A stretch of DNA of 64,000 bases. Source: Datura wrightii. Lineage: Eukaryota > Streptophyta > Magnoliopsida > Solanales > Solanaceae. Each line of letters begins with the position of its first letter. The first letter of the stretch is position 1. The stretch lies in the NCBI GenBank assembly GCA_035772735.1, contig JASDFA010000007.1, positions 73,260,501-73,324,500 of the forward strand. Reading direction: 5' to 3'. The translations under genes were made by a program, and so were the position numbers. The notes under the pieces were generated by a model that saw only the letters and a program-made list of their open reading frames with translations, made no database searches and was not told the origin of the DNA. Shown here in pieces: positions 33,924 to 43,173 of the stretch.

Positions 33924-35066
33924 ATGTTCAAGACCATGATTGCCAACCAGGCACAATTGCAGGCTGACTACGTCAAATTGGCAGCCGAAGTAAAGAACAA
34001 TCAATTGGCAACCAAGGCTCTTGAATATCAGTTTGGGCAATTTGCTAGTGCCCAAAATACTAGACCCAGGGGAGGACTACCTAGCGACACGGATCCAAAT
34101 CCTAAGCAGGTAAATGCAGTGACCACGAGGAGTGGTTTACAATTAAAGGAGGTGGAACCTGAAAGACCGCCTCAGAAGTCAGGAGCAGTAGATGTTGAGG
34201 GAGAACAAACCTCAGATACGGGGAAGACCAAAGAAGCTGAACCAGCAAGGCCTCCACCCCCGTTCCCTCAACGACTTAAGAAACACAAGGAGGAGGCGTG
34301 TTTCCAGAAATTCATGGAGGTACTCAAACAGGTACATGTTAACTTACCTCTTGTTGATGTCTTGCAGGGTGTGCCGAAATATGCAAAGTATATCAAAGAC
34401 ATCGTGGCCAACAAAAGTCGTTTGACTGAGTATGCCACGGTGGCTTTAACAGAGGAATGCACATCTCATATTCAGAACAGGTTGCCCACTAAACTAAAGG
34501 ATCCTGGAAGTTTTACTATCCAGCTGACGATTGGGCAAAGTATCCGAGCTCGTGGGTTATGCGACTTGGGGGCAAGTATAAATCTGATGCCATCTTCGGT
34601 ATTCAGAAAGTTAGGGCTAGGGAGTCCTAGACCCACAACAGTGATCTTGCAGCTAGCAGACAGGTCCTTAGCTAAGCCGGATGGCATTGTCGAGGATGTG
34701 CTAGTGCAGGTAGGCTCCCTCATTTTTCCGGTAGATTTCATTGTTCTGAATTTTGAACCAGATGCAGAAGTCCCATTTATTTTGGGACGACCATTTTTGG
34801 CAACCGGAAAGGCATTGATCGATGTAGCTGCGGGTCAACTCACAATGCGACCACACGACAAGGTTGAGGTGTTCGACGTGTACAAGTCACCTAAGCTCCC
34901 GACTGTCTATAAGGAACTCTCGGTGATCAACGTGATTGATCATGGGAATGCAAATGGAGTGAGTGATTTCCGAGAGTTACGAGGTAGGCCACCTGACGAG
35001 GTTGAGAACTACTGGGGAGATGACCATGATCGAGACAAATCGTCCATCTCCCTAGTAGACACGTGA
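33924..35066 (+). CDS. Protease ORF of element C, fused to a short pol tail
   Basis: 380 codons from ATG 33924, in frame with gag across the TAG at 33864. Order: a helical stretch (EEMFKTMIANQAQLQADYVK), VNAVTTRSG, a proline-rich linker, VNLPLVDVLQGVPKYAKYIK, then the retropepsin with LCDLGASINLMPSSVFRKLG and FILGRPFLATGKALIDVAAG. After YKELSVINVID the protein ends with DEVENYWGDDHDRDKSSISLVDT, which resembles the usual C-terminal tail of Athila integrase rather than a protease. I infer a clean in-frame internal deletion of RT, RNase H and integrase. The conserved hairpin starts 13 bases after the stop. Confidence 0.9.
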   Translation: MFKTMIANQAQLQADYVKLAAEVKNNQLATKALEYQFGQFASAQNTRPRGGLPSDTDPNPKQVNAVTTRSGLQLKEVEPERPPQKSGAVDVEGEQTSDTGKTKEAEPARPPPPFPQRLKKHKEEACFQKFMEVLKQVHVNLPLVDVLQGVPKYAKYIKDIVANKSRLTEYATVALTEECTSHIQNRLPTKLKDPGSFTIQLTIGQSIRARGLCDLGASINLMPSSVFRKLGLGSPRPTTVILQLADRSLAKPDGIVEDVLVQVGSLIFPVDFIVLNFEPDAEVPFILGRPFLATGKALIDVAAGQLTMRPHDKVEVFDVYKSPKLPTVYKELSVINVIDHGNANGVSDFRELRGRPPDEVENYWGDDHDRDKSSISLVDT

Positions 35067-35078
35067 GCATAAAGGCTG

Positions 35079-35124
35079 TCGAGCTGTGACGTTAAACCAG
35101 GCGCTGCACGGGAGGCAACCCGTG
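35079..35124 (+). promoter_or_regulatory. Conserved post-pol hairpin motif, copy in C
   Basis: GTC-N7-GAC then GTTAAACCAGGCGCT, then a perfect 6-bp stem: CACGGG (35107-35112) with CCCGTG (35119-35124) around AGGCAA. This is the best-formed of the four copies in the window. Confidence 0.8.
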
Positions 35125-36433
35125 AAAAATATTTTTTTTTCTTTCCTTAGTGTAAAGTTTTTCATTTATTCTATTTTCTTTCTTTTTTCTTGACTAGGCT
35201 TAGATTTGCATTTTAATTAGTAATTTTTATTTTATTTATTTTTTTTTAGTAGGGAATCTATGAATTTAACCAATTTTTGTTTAGTGAGGTGATTTTCAGG
35301 TATACTGGAGGAAAAATACTTGGAATCGAGGAAACGAGGCGAGGTATGAAAAATAAAATTTGATGGTGAAACAGAGCACTGGCGCGTTGGCGCCGTGTCA
35401 CGGAGGCAATGCTCCGCGTTGACCTCCGTGACACGTTGAAGGCGAATCTGGAATTTTTTAAAATTCCAGTAAGCCAACGCGTTGGCTCCGTGTCACGGAG
35501 GAGGGGCTCCGCGTTACTCTCCGTGACACGTTGCCCTTATTCCAGTGCCGGGTCACACCGGGTTTCCGGGTGACCCGCGTGTTTCTTTTAAATAAACCCC
35601 CGATTTTCGCCCAAATTTCCCCATTCCTTGTACCCTCCGCGACCAAACACCCATTCCCCTACCCCCAAGCTCCGTGCCACGTTGATAGGCAAGGAAAACG
35701 TCAAGTTTTTTTCGGTTCTTCAAATCCAAGGTATGTTTTCATCTTCGATCTCAAATTTCTGGCGAGTTTTGTCACTTTTGAGCATGTGAGGTGAGATATA
35801 TCACCCTAGGTAAAAAATTTAAACATGATGTGAATTATTTTGTGATTGATTATGTTTGGATTATTGTAGTTGACGTTTGAACTTATCGATTGATTGAATA
35901 ATTCAATATTGATTGTCGAATTGAGTTCTAGGGCTTGGGTTGTTGGATTTGAACGTGGGTAACTTGATAGTTTGATGAAATTGGTGCCTGGGTGTGTTTA
36001 GTAGTTGAGATAAGTCGTGGTAACTATTGTTTAATTGTGGAAAGACGACTAATTCTCAAATTTCTGTGGGGAAGTGCATAATGTGTGAATTGGTTGAATT
36101 GCTTAGATTAGTTGTATATAATAGGTTTGTATTGTTGTTCTTATTTCTGTTGTGGTTATTGTTGCTAAGTGCTGTGGGTGAATAGCTGTCGATAGGAGGA
36201 TTGGGTTAGCTGTATGAAGTCTGAGTAATTCGCTAGCCGTTATGATGTCGAAATTTTGTGAACGCACTAAGCAACATGTTTATAGTTGATTGTGTTTGGG
36301 GGTGTAAATAGAGTTATCCTTGCTAAAATGTTGTAAATTTTGTTAAAGACTAAGTGTGGGGTAAATTTTGTTTAACCCGACCTTAGCCGAAGCTAACAAG
36401 GTTTTAGCTTAATATTGTGCTTGTCTGTGTAAA
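35125..36433 (+). other. Pre-ORF3 spacer of C with LTR-type hairpins
   Basis: No gene. After a T-rich stretch, two hairpins at 35394-35435 (13-bp arms CGTGTCACGGAGG) and 35489-35530 (12-bp arms CGTGTCACGGAG) repeat the hairpins of the LTR with changed loops; each loop contains CTCCGCGTT. From about 35800 to 36430 the sequence is AT-rich leader-like DNA without features I can name. Confidence 0.75.
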
Positions 36434-36440
36434 TTGACAG
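36403..36440 (+). promoter_or_regulatory. Candidate 3' splice site before ORF3 of C
   Basis: CTAAC (36403-36407), a T/G-rich stretch and TTGACAG ending at 36440 stand five bases before ATG 36446. The string CAG-GTAYA-ATGGC is shared with B1 (16430-16442). Confidence 0.5.
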
Positions 36441-36445
36441 GTATA

Positions 36446-37666
36446 ATGGCTAGCCGACAAGATAAAGGCAAGGGTGCCTCAACCTCAGGCACCGGTAGAA
36501 AGAGAATGAGACTGGGCGCTGCTGTCCCAGCTGCACCTACTGTTCCACGCGGTCAACACCGCCGATACGGAACACGATGGGTCACCGACGAAGGGAAGAA
36601 ATGGTATAATAAGCACAAGGAAAGCAAATACTTCCCGGAGGAATATATTGCAAGGGAACCACTTGCACAGGAGTTCCCTCGCATGGTGCAGAGGATTGAG
36701 GCAGCTGGGCTCAGTTTTATTTTTCAGGAGCCCAAGGAGTGCAACCTTCACTTGGTCCGGGAATTCTACGCCAACTGGAACCCGGCCATCAGGAGCCATA
36801 CTATTAAAATCAGAGGGCAGATTGTCACTCTGGAACCCCAGCAGCTGAATGCCATCGTTGGAGCGCGGGACACAGACGCCCACGTTCTCCGCCAGCTCAA
36901 TATCACCCCACCGTACGCCGACATCAGACGTACGTTGTGTGGGGCTCGATCCACAGCCCGATGGAGGAGACACAAAGAGAGGGGTTACCACCAGACTCTG
37001 CCTTATTCGCAGATGAACAAGGAGGCCAGAATCTGGCTAAAAATAGTATGTTCGTGTTTGATCCCGGTAGTGCATATGACAGACATGACCCGGGACCTTG
37101 TCTACCTGGTGTATGCCCTTATGAAAGGGCTTGAGATTAATGTGGGGGCAGTTATAATATCCGCCATGAAGAGAGCCAGACTACACCAGGGCCACAGATA
37201 CGGGTTTGGCGGACTCATCACCACCTTCCTCCGAGGCCTTGACATCGAGGAAGAAGCCTTGGATTACATTCCGCAGTTGGAGCGGAGGGCCCTTGATGTG
37301 ACAAAAACCAAGGCCCCTGACACTACACACGGACCTGTGCTGACTCTGGGCGAGCGACATGCTCGTGACGACCAGTATATGGCCCGTATGTTCGGCATGC
37401 AGATGCTGCAGCTACGGATAGGTGGGAGACCAGCCACCGAGGATGAATTATGGCAGCTGGAGCTGGACTACCCCTTCGGCGAGAACGCCAGAGCTTTATG
37501 CAAGGTGGGGCCAGCCTTTGTGGAGCCGACTGACGACGACGTCCCTACTGATGAGGAGACACGTCGTGAGGACTCTGATGTAGAGTCCGATGACGGCGAT
37601 GGAGCTGATTCAGATATGGGCGACGAGGCCGCAGCACCGGATGAGGAAGTAGAATATTTCGACTAA
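36446..37666 (+). CDS. ORF3 of element C (plant transposon protein-like), intact
   Basis: 406 codons from ATG 36446, with no interruption. N-terminus basic (MASRQDKGKG, GRKRMRLG), consistent with nuclear import. The core reads YGTRWVTDEGKKWYNKHKE, LVREFYANWNPAIRSHTIKI, PQQLNAIVGARD, ARIWLKIVCSCLIPVVHMTD, LVYLVYALMKGLEINVGAVI and HRYGFGGLITTFLRGLDIEE, which I recognise as the 'putative plant transposon protein' family (PF20167, recalled). The C-terminal 40 residues are strongly acidic (SDVESDDGDGADSDMGDE). Despite the family name I see no transposase catalytic triad. No signal peptide or obvious transmembrane helix, so a classical envelope role is unlikely. Its survival in a copy that lost RT and integrase suggests that it matters for the element. 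Confidence 0.85.
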   Translation: MASRQDKGKGASTSGTGRKRMRLGAAVPAAPTVPRGQHRRYGTRWVTDEGKKWYNKHKESKYFPEEYIAREPLAQEFPRMVQRIEAAGLSFIFQEPKECNLHLVREFYANWNPAIRSHTIKIRGQIVTLEPQQLNAIVGARDTDAHVLRQLNITPPYADIRRTLCGARSTARWRRHKERGYHQTLPYSQMNKEARIWLKIVCSCLIPVVHMTDMTRDLVYLVYALMKGLEINVGAVIISAMKRARLHQGHRYGFGGLITTFLRGLDIEEEALDYIPQLERRALDVTKTKAPDTTHGPVLTLGERHARDDQYMARMFGMQMLQLRIGGRPATEDELWQLELDYPFGENARALCKVGPAFVEPTDDDVPTDEETRREDSDVESDDGDGADSDMGDEAAAPDEEVEYFD

Positions 37667-39560
37667 GCAGGGAGTTCCACCACCCAAAATTTTGTGCTTT
37701 GTATTTTTGTGAACACTGGGGACAGTGTTCGATTTAAGTGTGGGGTGGGGAGTAGTTAGGTGCTGGGTCATAGGCTCTAAATCTGCTGTATATTCTTCCT
37801 TGACGTTTATGTATGTCTGTGCTTTCCCTGTTCTTGTGAACTGATTTGTGAATGATGTGTATATATTTGTTTGTGGCTAATGATGTGTGTCTTTAAAAAG
37901 TTATGGTTGCCTTTGTAAATATTTTGTAAATTTTGTAAATTTTTTTCTTTTTCTATCGATATGATCGATATTTTTCAAACTTTTTGCGAAAAGATTTTGC
38001 ATTTATCAACATAGTTTGCAAATATTTTCTATCGAAATGATCGATGTGTTGCAAAAATTTTGAAGTTTTAATTTTGGGTTTCTCGGAGTTTGTTTTCGGT
38101 TCTTTTACCGAGAATAGTCCCATTGAACCGATGTCATAGTTAGTGACCATTCCCTATGATGGATGGATGACGACCGTCTTAAGGGAAATGTAGTCGATAG
38201 GAGTAGATGTTTTGTTTTTAGTTTCTTTGGTGGATTGCATCAATAAACTGTAGTTGCTTATGGTTGCTAAAATTTCGTTGCGTGTTGTAATTGATGTTCA
38301 AAACGTGAAAATGATTCGTTTGAAAGCATGCAATTTTGTAAATATGTTGAGTTACCTAGGCTAGAGAATTTGGTTCATTATGATTGAGGCTTAATCTTGA
38401 ATTCATGTAGTTGACTAATTAAAGAGTCTGTGAATGCATCTTGATTCGAGCATGTGCATGAAGTGTGAGTGAGGTTTTGCTATTCCATGTCATTGTGAAT
38501 TGTCTAGAACTTGCCTGGCGTGTATACAAAACGAAATGAAGGAGGTGTAGTGTCGGAAAGGATGTAGGCATTTCTTTGTTTTAACCGTTAGTTTCCATTT
38601 TTTTTCTTGTCAAATTCTACCTTTTTATATGTTGTGTACCCTAGTCAGCCCGTTGAGCCTTTAGCCGATTTCTTTCTTTTGTCCAGAATTGTATGAACTA
38701 AGCTTTATTCCTTCTTTTCATTAGCCTTAAAGTCTATAAGAAGCTCTTAAGCGCTTACAAAGAACAGAAAATGTTTCCCAAAGTGTTAAAGAGTGAAAAG
38801 AGTGAAAAGAAAAGAAAAGCAAAGTGAGGAAAGAAAAGATGATGTTGAAGAGGCACTAGTCGTAATTAAATGATAGTGAGGGTACATGAAAACCCTCTGT
38901 TTTGTGTCAAGTGTGCCTGATGAAATGGGCTGTATGAAAGTAAACCAGCATGAATGGGAGAAAAAGAGAAAAGAGAGGAACAATGTCCATGAGTCGATGG
39001 GAATGAGTTGAAAAGGCGCTTAAGGATGCTAGCGACTATTATTGGCTAATCCAATATATATATACTAGATCCATAGCCCAGTTACAACCCATTAAAAGTC
39101 CTATTTGATCCTACATTGCATTTCTTTATATTAGTGGAGTAATACACTAAGGGCAAGCCTATGGGTCATGACATGATGCATGCGAATTCTTTTGGGAGAG
39201 AGAGTGAAATTAATTTTTATATGCCCCTACTTGCATGTTTGTGTGCTGCACGAACATAAAAGGGGAAGTTTCTCTCGAGTTGTGAGGGTACATGCTTGAT
39301 GAAAGATTGATTTTCGTGTCGGATTTCTTAATTAGTTGATTTGCATGAGTTTGCCGATATCAAGAATCAATTCTTAAAAGTTTAGGAAGCCTCGATGTAT
39401 TAAGGTCATTGTCTTGTACGACCAAGCATGTTTTCTTGATGATTTGCATGAATTGAATAATCGGTATGACCGTGGCGTAAAATGTTGCACCATAGTGACG
39501 AAGGTTGGGATGTAATTTGCATGAGTTGTGTATGTGTTGTTCGAGGACGAACAAGGATTT
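37667..39560 (+). other. 3' UTR of element C
   Basis: 1.9 kb without a gene. The box at 38096-38190 (CGGTTCTTTTACCGAGAA, GAACCGATG, CTTAAGGGAAATG) and the box at 39149-39212 (AAGGGCAAGCCTATGGGTCA, then TTTTGGGAGAGAGAGTGAAA) are shared with A and E. An A/G-rich stretch lies at 38780-38850. Short ORFs here lack support. Confidence 0.7.
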
Positions 39561-39574
39561 AAGTGTGGGGTAAG
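39561..39574 (+). other. Polypurine tract of C
   Basis: AAGTGTGGGGTAAG lies directly before the 3' LTR start TGATCTTGGG. Confidence 0.7.
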
Positions 39575-41036
39575 TGATCTTGGGCAGATTTATATGCCCA
39601 AGTGATACTCAAACATATCATTTTTACCTTGTTTGTTGTGCAATGTGTATATAATATCATGTATTTGGTAATAAAATGCGAATTTATACTAACCAACATG
39701 ATTAGCATTTGTTTTGCAGGATAATGTGATTTTTAAGAGCTAAAATGCGTGTTGGAACTATGTCGGAGTTGGACTTGGATGCGAGCGTGGAAAAGACCTT
39801 GGATGGCACATTTTACACTGGCTCCGCGATGGAGCCGTGCCACGCTGCCATCGCGGTAGCACACTGCCTGGGCAGGAATTAATTAGGCAATTTCCAGTGT
39901 GCCTGCGCGTCAGTTCCGTGGCACGGAGATAGGCCTCCGCGATGGCCTCCGTGCCACGTTGAGAACAATTATCCGGACCCTGCAATTTCCAGAGAGGGTC
40001 CGCGTCCACGCCGTGTCACGGAGGCAGTGCTCCGCGTTGGCCTCCGTGACACGTTGCTTGTTATTCCGGGAAAAATTTCCCACTAGTATAAATAGCACAC
40101 TTAGGTTATTTTTAAAGGAGTCTTTTTTTAGTTCTAGTTTTTAGCAGAGTTCAGGAGTGGAGAGAGGAACGTGGTTTTGTGGCAGTTGAAGAATAGAAAA
40201 GATAAGAGTTTTCTTCTCTTCCCTTCTTCTTTTCCTTCAATTGTATGCATGATTTACACTCATTCTAGGACGATTAATCCAAGAATGAGTGGCTAATTCC
40301 TTTCTTGCTGAGGTTTTGAACTTGTGTAATGATTATTGGTAATAATTGATATGGTTTCTTCTTCTTCTTGCATATTGTTCTATTAATTCTTGTGCTTAGT
40401 ACATCCTTGATTGGCCACCATTAATGTATATCTAAAAACTCCAATTTCACTCGAGAGAGCATGAAATTGGAAAGTTGTGAATTAATAGGGTATTGTTCTT
40501 AACTTGATTTGGGAAAATTGGGTTTTGATGTGCTTTCTTCATAGAAATATACTTGAAAGCCGTATTAGTCAATTTAGGAACCGGCATTGTAGTGTTAGGT
40601 CATAAATTTCATTTGATCACAGAAATGTAGACGAATGGTTTATGATTCTAAAGTGAAATTAAATACGAGAGTTTTAATTTCTAGGCAAACGTTCTTGACT
40701 AGCAATATGAAGAAGAGGATGACCAAATTATCATAATTATCAACTCCATTACTCGTTCTTAACCTTGGCATGAGCATATCCATTGTCTGAATTCAACGTA
40801 AATAATAGTTGTTAAGTTTAGTATATAATTAGTTTAGAAACAAAACTCCCTCAATTCTTGATTGGATAGTTGTTAGCATAGTTAGAAATTAAATAGAAAT
40901 ATAGTGAACTAGGAAATTTTGCATATCCATAGCAGCCTCCTTGGATCGATACTTGGCTACTTAGCCACTTTATTACTTGTTTGACCACGTACACTTGCGT
41001 GTCGGTTTTTAACACATACCGAACCAGCCGCGAACA
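39575..41036 (+). repeat. 3' LTR of element C
   Basis: Same length as the 5' LTR, with about 13 substitutions and no indel by my count. Hairpins at 39917-39958 and 40012-40053 are unchanged. The TATA box reads TATAAATA at 40087, intact here but mutated in the 5' LTR. Followed by the target duplication TTGAG. Confidence 0.95.
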
Positions 41037-42065
41037 TTGAGCTTCGTTGAAAAACAATGGAGAGCATATGCATGTTTTTGGGAGTAGTGTCCGACATCGA
41101 GTAGGCTAAGGGTCGATCACCCTATGCCTCAGAACTACGCGCCAACGTAGGTTTATACTTATATATAATACTTCGGGACCTCCCTTGTGAGCTACCCCTT
41201 GCCCTACTGAACATGAGCTTGATATCGATATCATGGTATCATTTCTAGCCCTGGAAAGGCTTTGGACGACTCTACCCACTTGAATGTGATAGTTGGGACC
41301 ATGTAAGCTCTATCGTGGTATGTTAGTTAAAAGATGAGTCTTCCATTGTTCCTCATGATTTCAGTTATGCATGTTTAGCATTCATGATATATATATATCC
41401 ATATATGTTCTAAAGAAGGTTTGACTCAATGTTCAGTTTTACTCATGACTATCAGATTTCAGCTTTTAGTCAATCAATTCAGTTATGATGTTATGTTATG
41501 TTATGATGAGATCATGATTTTAGAAAGAATGCATGCAAACCCTACTCTCAGATTCTTACTGTTTATATTTTACATTATGCAAGTTCTTAAATGATTTTAC
41601 TTATTAAAACGGTTTTACTTACCTTACATACTCGATACATTCCATTTACTGATCGCATACTCTATGCTGTATCATTTAATGATACAGGACCCGACACTCA
41701 GGCTCAACCCAGTTTATAGTCAGTTTTCTGAGTTAGCATCTTACGTTGTGGTGAGTCCTCATCTCACAAGGACCATGTTGTTTAGATTTCTCTATGTATT
41801 TTTAGTTTTCATTTTATTCGAGTTAGTTGGAGTCTCGTCCCATCAACTCTTCATGTTTAGAGGCTTTTCAGACAACAGGATGTATTTAGCTTCAGATTGT
41901 GTATTCTGATGTTATGTTTATTTCAGACTTCGACTAAGATTATTATGTTGACTCTACAGTTTTTAGTAATTGTGTTAGATGTATGTTTATGACATGGGTC
42001 GACTTGGAGTCTCTCGGGGCTCCTTGTCCCATGTCGCGATCCAGGTCTACCTTCGGGCCGTGACA

Positions 42066-43160
42066 CTGTCAATCTAGATCTTGCCTAGTCAGTCATATCG
42101 AGGTATAGGATGGGAAATTAGGAAAGGATCATAGGTTGTTTTTGATAAATAGTCCACTTTAGCCTTAAAAGAATTACCAAATGGAAATAAATATCCCTTG
42201 ATACCAATTTTGAGCTTAAATTGACCTTTCTTTTTATTAAAACCAATTCACCTTCCCTGCTTTGATTATAATGAACCTGTTTTGGCCCTGGACCTATCTT
42301 GGACACTGTGAACCTCAACTCAGGCAAATTGCCTAATTTAGGGTGGTTATTATAGAGTTGAATAAGAAAAGTAGGATAGAAAGTAATTGAGTCATGAAAA
42401 TAAAAAGGCGGGTGCGGTGTGCATAATGAAGTCTGAAATTGAAGTAATTAAAACTGGGAGAAAAAGAGCAAAAAGAAAAATGAAAGTGAGAAATAAGAAA
42501 AGAAATGCTTGAAAGAAGGAAAACCGCACCTGTATTTGCAAAAGAAAGTAAAAGAACGAGAAAGCAAGAGAAAAAAGGAAAGATGTGAAAAGAAGGTTAA
42601 GTGGAGACAAAGTGAGTGTAGTTCCAGGGAGGGTTAAGTTACTATTCCTATATCTACCATACCCAACCCCAAGTACGTTACAAGCTAAAAAATTCTTATA
42701 GTGATCCTAGTTAGACCGTCTAAAAATTAAGGTATTGAAAGTAAAGGCAAGCTTATGGTATTGAATGTGCACAGTTAGAATTTCTTTGTGAGAGTGAGTG
42801 AGCTTTTACCTAGTCCCCAAAAAAATATCGGCATGATCATATACATATGTGTGAGTGTAGGACTTCCTTGTCTTGAGGGCATTTGGTCAACAATATCGTC
42901 TGCAAACTGTCTGGGTCAGTGTCATAGGATTATATGCATGGTGCAAGTTGACATTGTATTGCCATTTTTTGATTCCTTTGTGTCATGGTTGAGAATTTTA
43001 CATATGCACTGTGATTTGGATTTGACATTATAGAGGAGGGGATTGAAAATTTAATTTGATTTTGAGTTGTGATTGCCATAGGTTTCCTATAGTTCTTTCG
43101 ATTGAAGCATTGGGTTAGTTCTATTTTAGTTGTTTTCGCCTGAGGACATACAAAAGTTCT
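42066..43160 (+). other. 3' UTR of an Athila-like element, assigned to B1
   Basis: No gene. It contains the box AAAGGCAAGCTTATGG (42744) followed by TTTGTGAGAGTGAGTGAG (about 42788-42803), the equivalent of the 3' UTR box in A, C and E. An A/G-rich tract lies at about 42455-42615. The left edge abuts the end of the B2 LTR. The upstream 3' UTR box and ORF3 C-terminus are missing. Confidence 0.55.
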
Positions 43161-43173
43161 AAGTTGAGGGTGT
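43161..43173 (+). other. Polypurine tract before the 43174 LTR
   Basis: AAGTTGAGGGTGT precedes the LTR start TGATGTGTTG. Confidence 0.55.

Larger units (their letters stand above)
31064..41041 (+). mobile_element. Element C: young non-autonomous Athila-like element (gag-PR plus ORF3)
   Basis: Two 1462-bp LTRs (31069-32530, 39575-41036) with about 13 differences by my count and a perfect TTGAG duplication (31064-31068, 41037-41041) define a complete, recent insertion of 9968 bp. It has a perfect tRNA-Asp-type primer site and a purine-rich tract. Coding content is gag, protease and ORF3 only; no RT, RNase H or integrase core is present in any frame. It must have used enzymes made by another element (inference). 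It sits in the B2 LTR. Confidence 0.95.
17108..42065 (+). repeat. 3' LTR of B2, split into three parts
   Basis: It starts TGTTATACCTTGG at 17108 and ends GCCGTGACA at 42065. The LTR pieces are 17108-17695, 30327-31068 and 41042-42065, about 2355 bp in total; the gaps are solo LTR J (with F inside) and element C. The first piece carries CACGAGTCGTGG words, including a 17-base perfect inverted repeat at 17291-17307. The middle piece matches the reverse complement of about 62410-62950 in the LTR of G. The last piece has a CTCGGGGCTCCTTGTCCC block near 42011 that resembles one in J and F. ORFs within (such as 41664-41909) are not supported. Confidence 0.75.

Noticed and set aside
36485..36991. 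168-codon antisense ORF opposite ORF3 of C
   Set aside because: It is a shadow of the sense frame; ORF3 has family similarity and the antisense frame has none.
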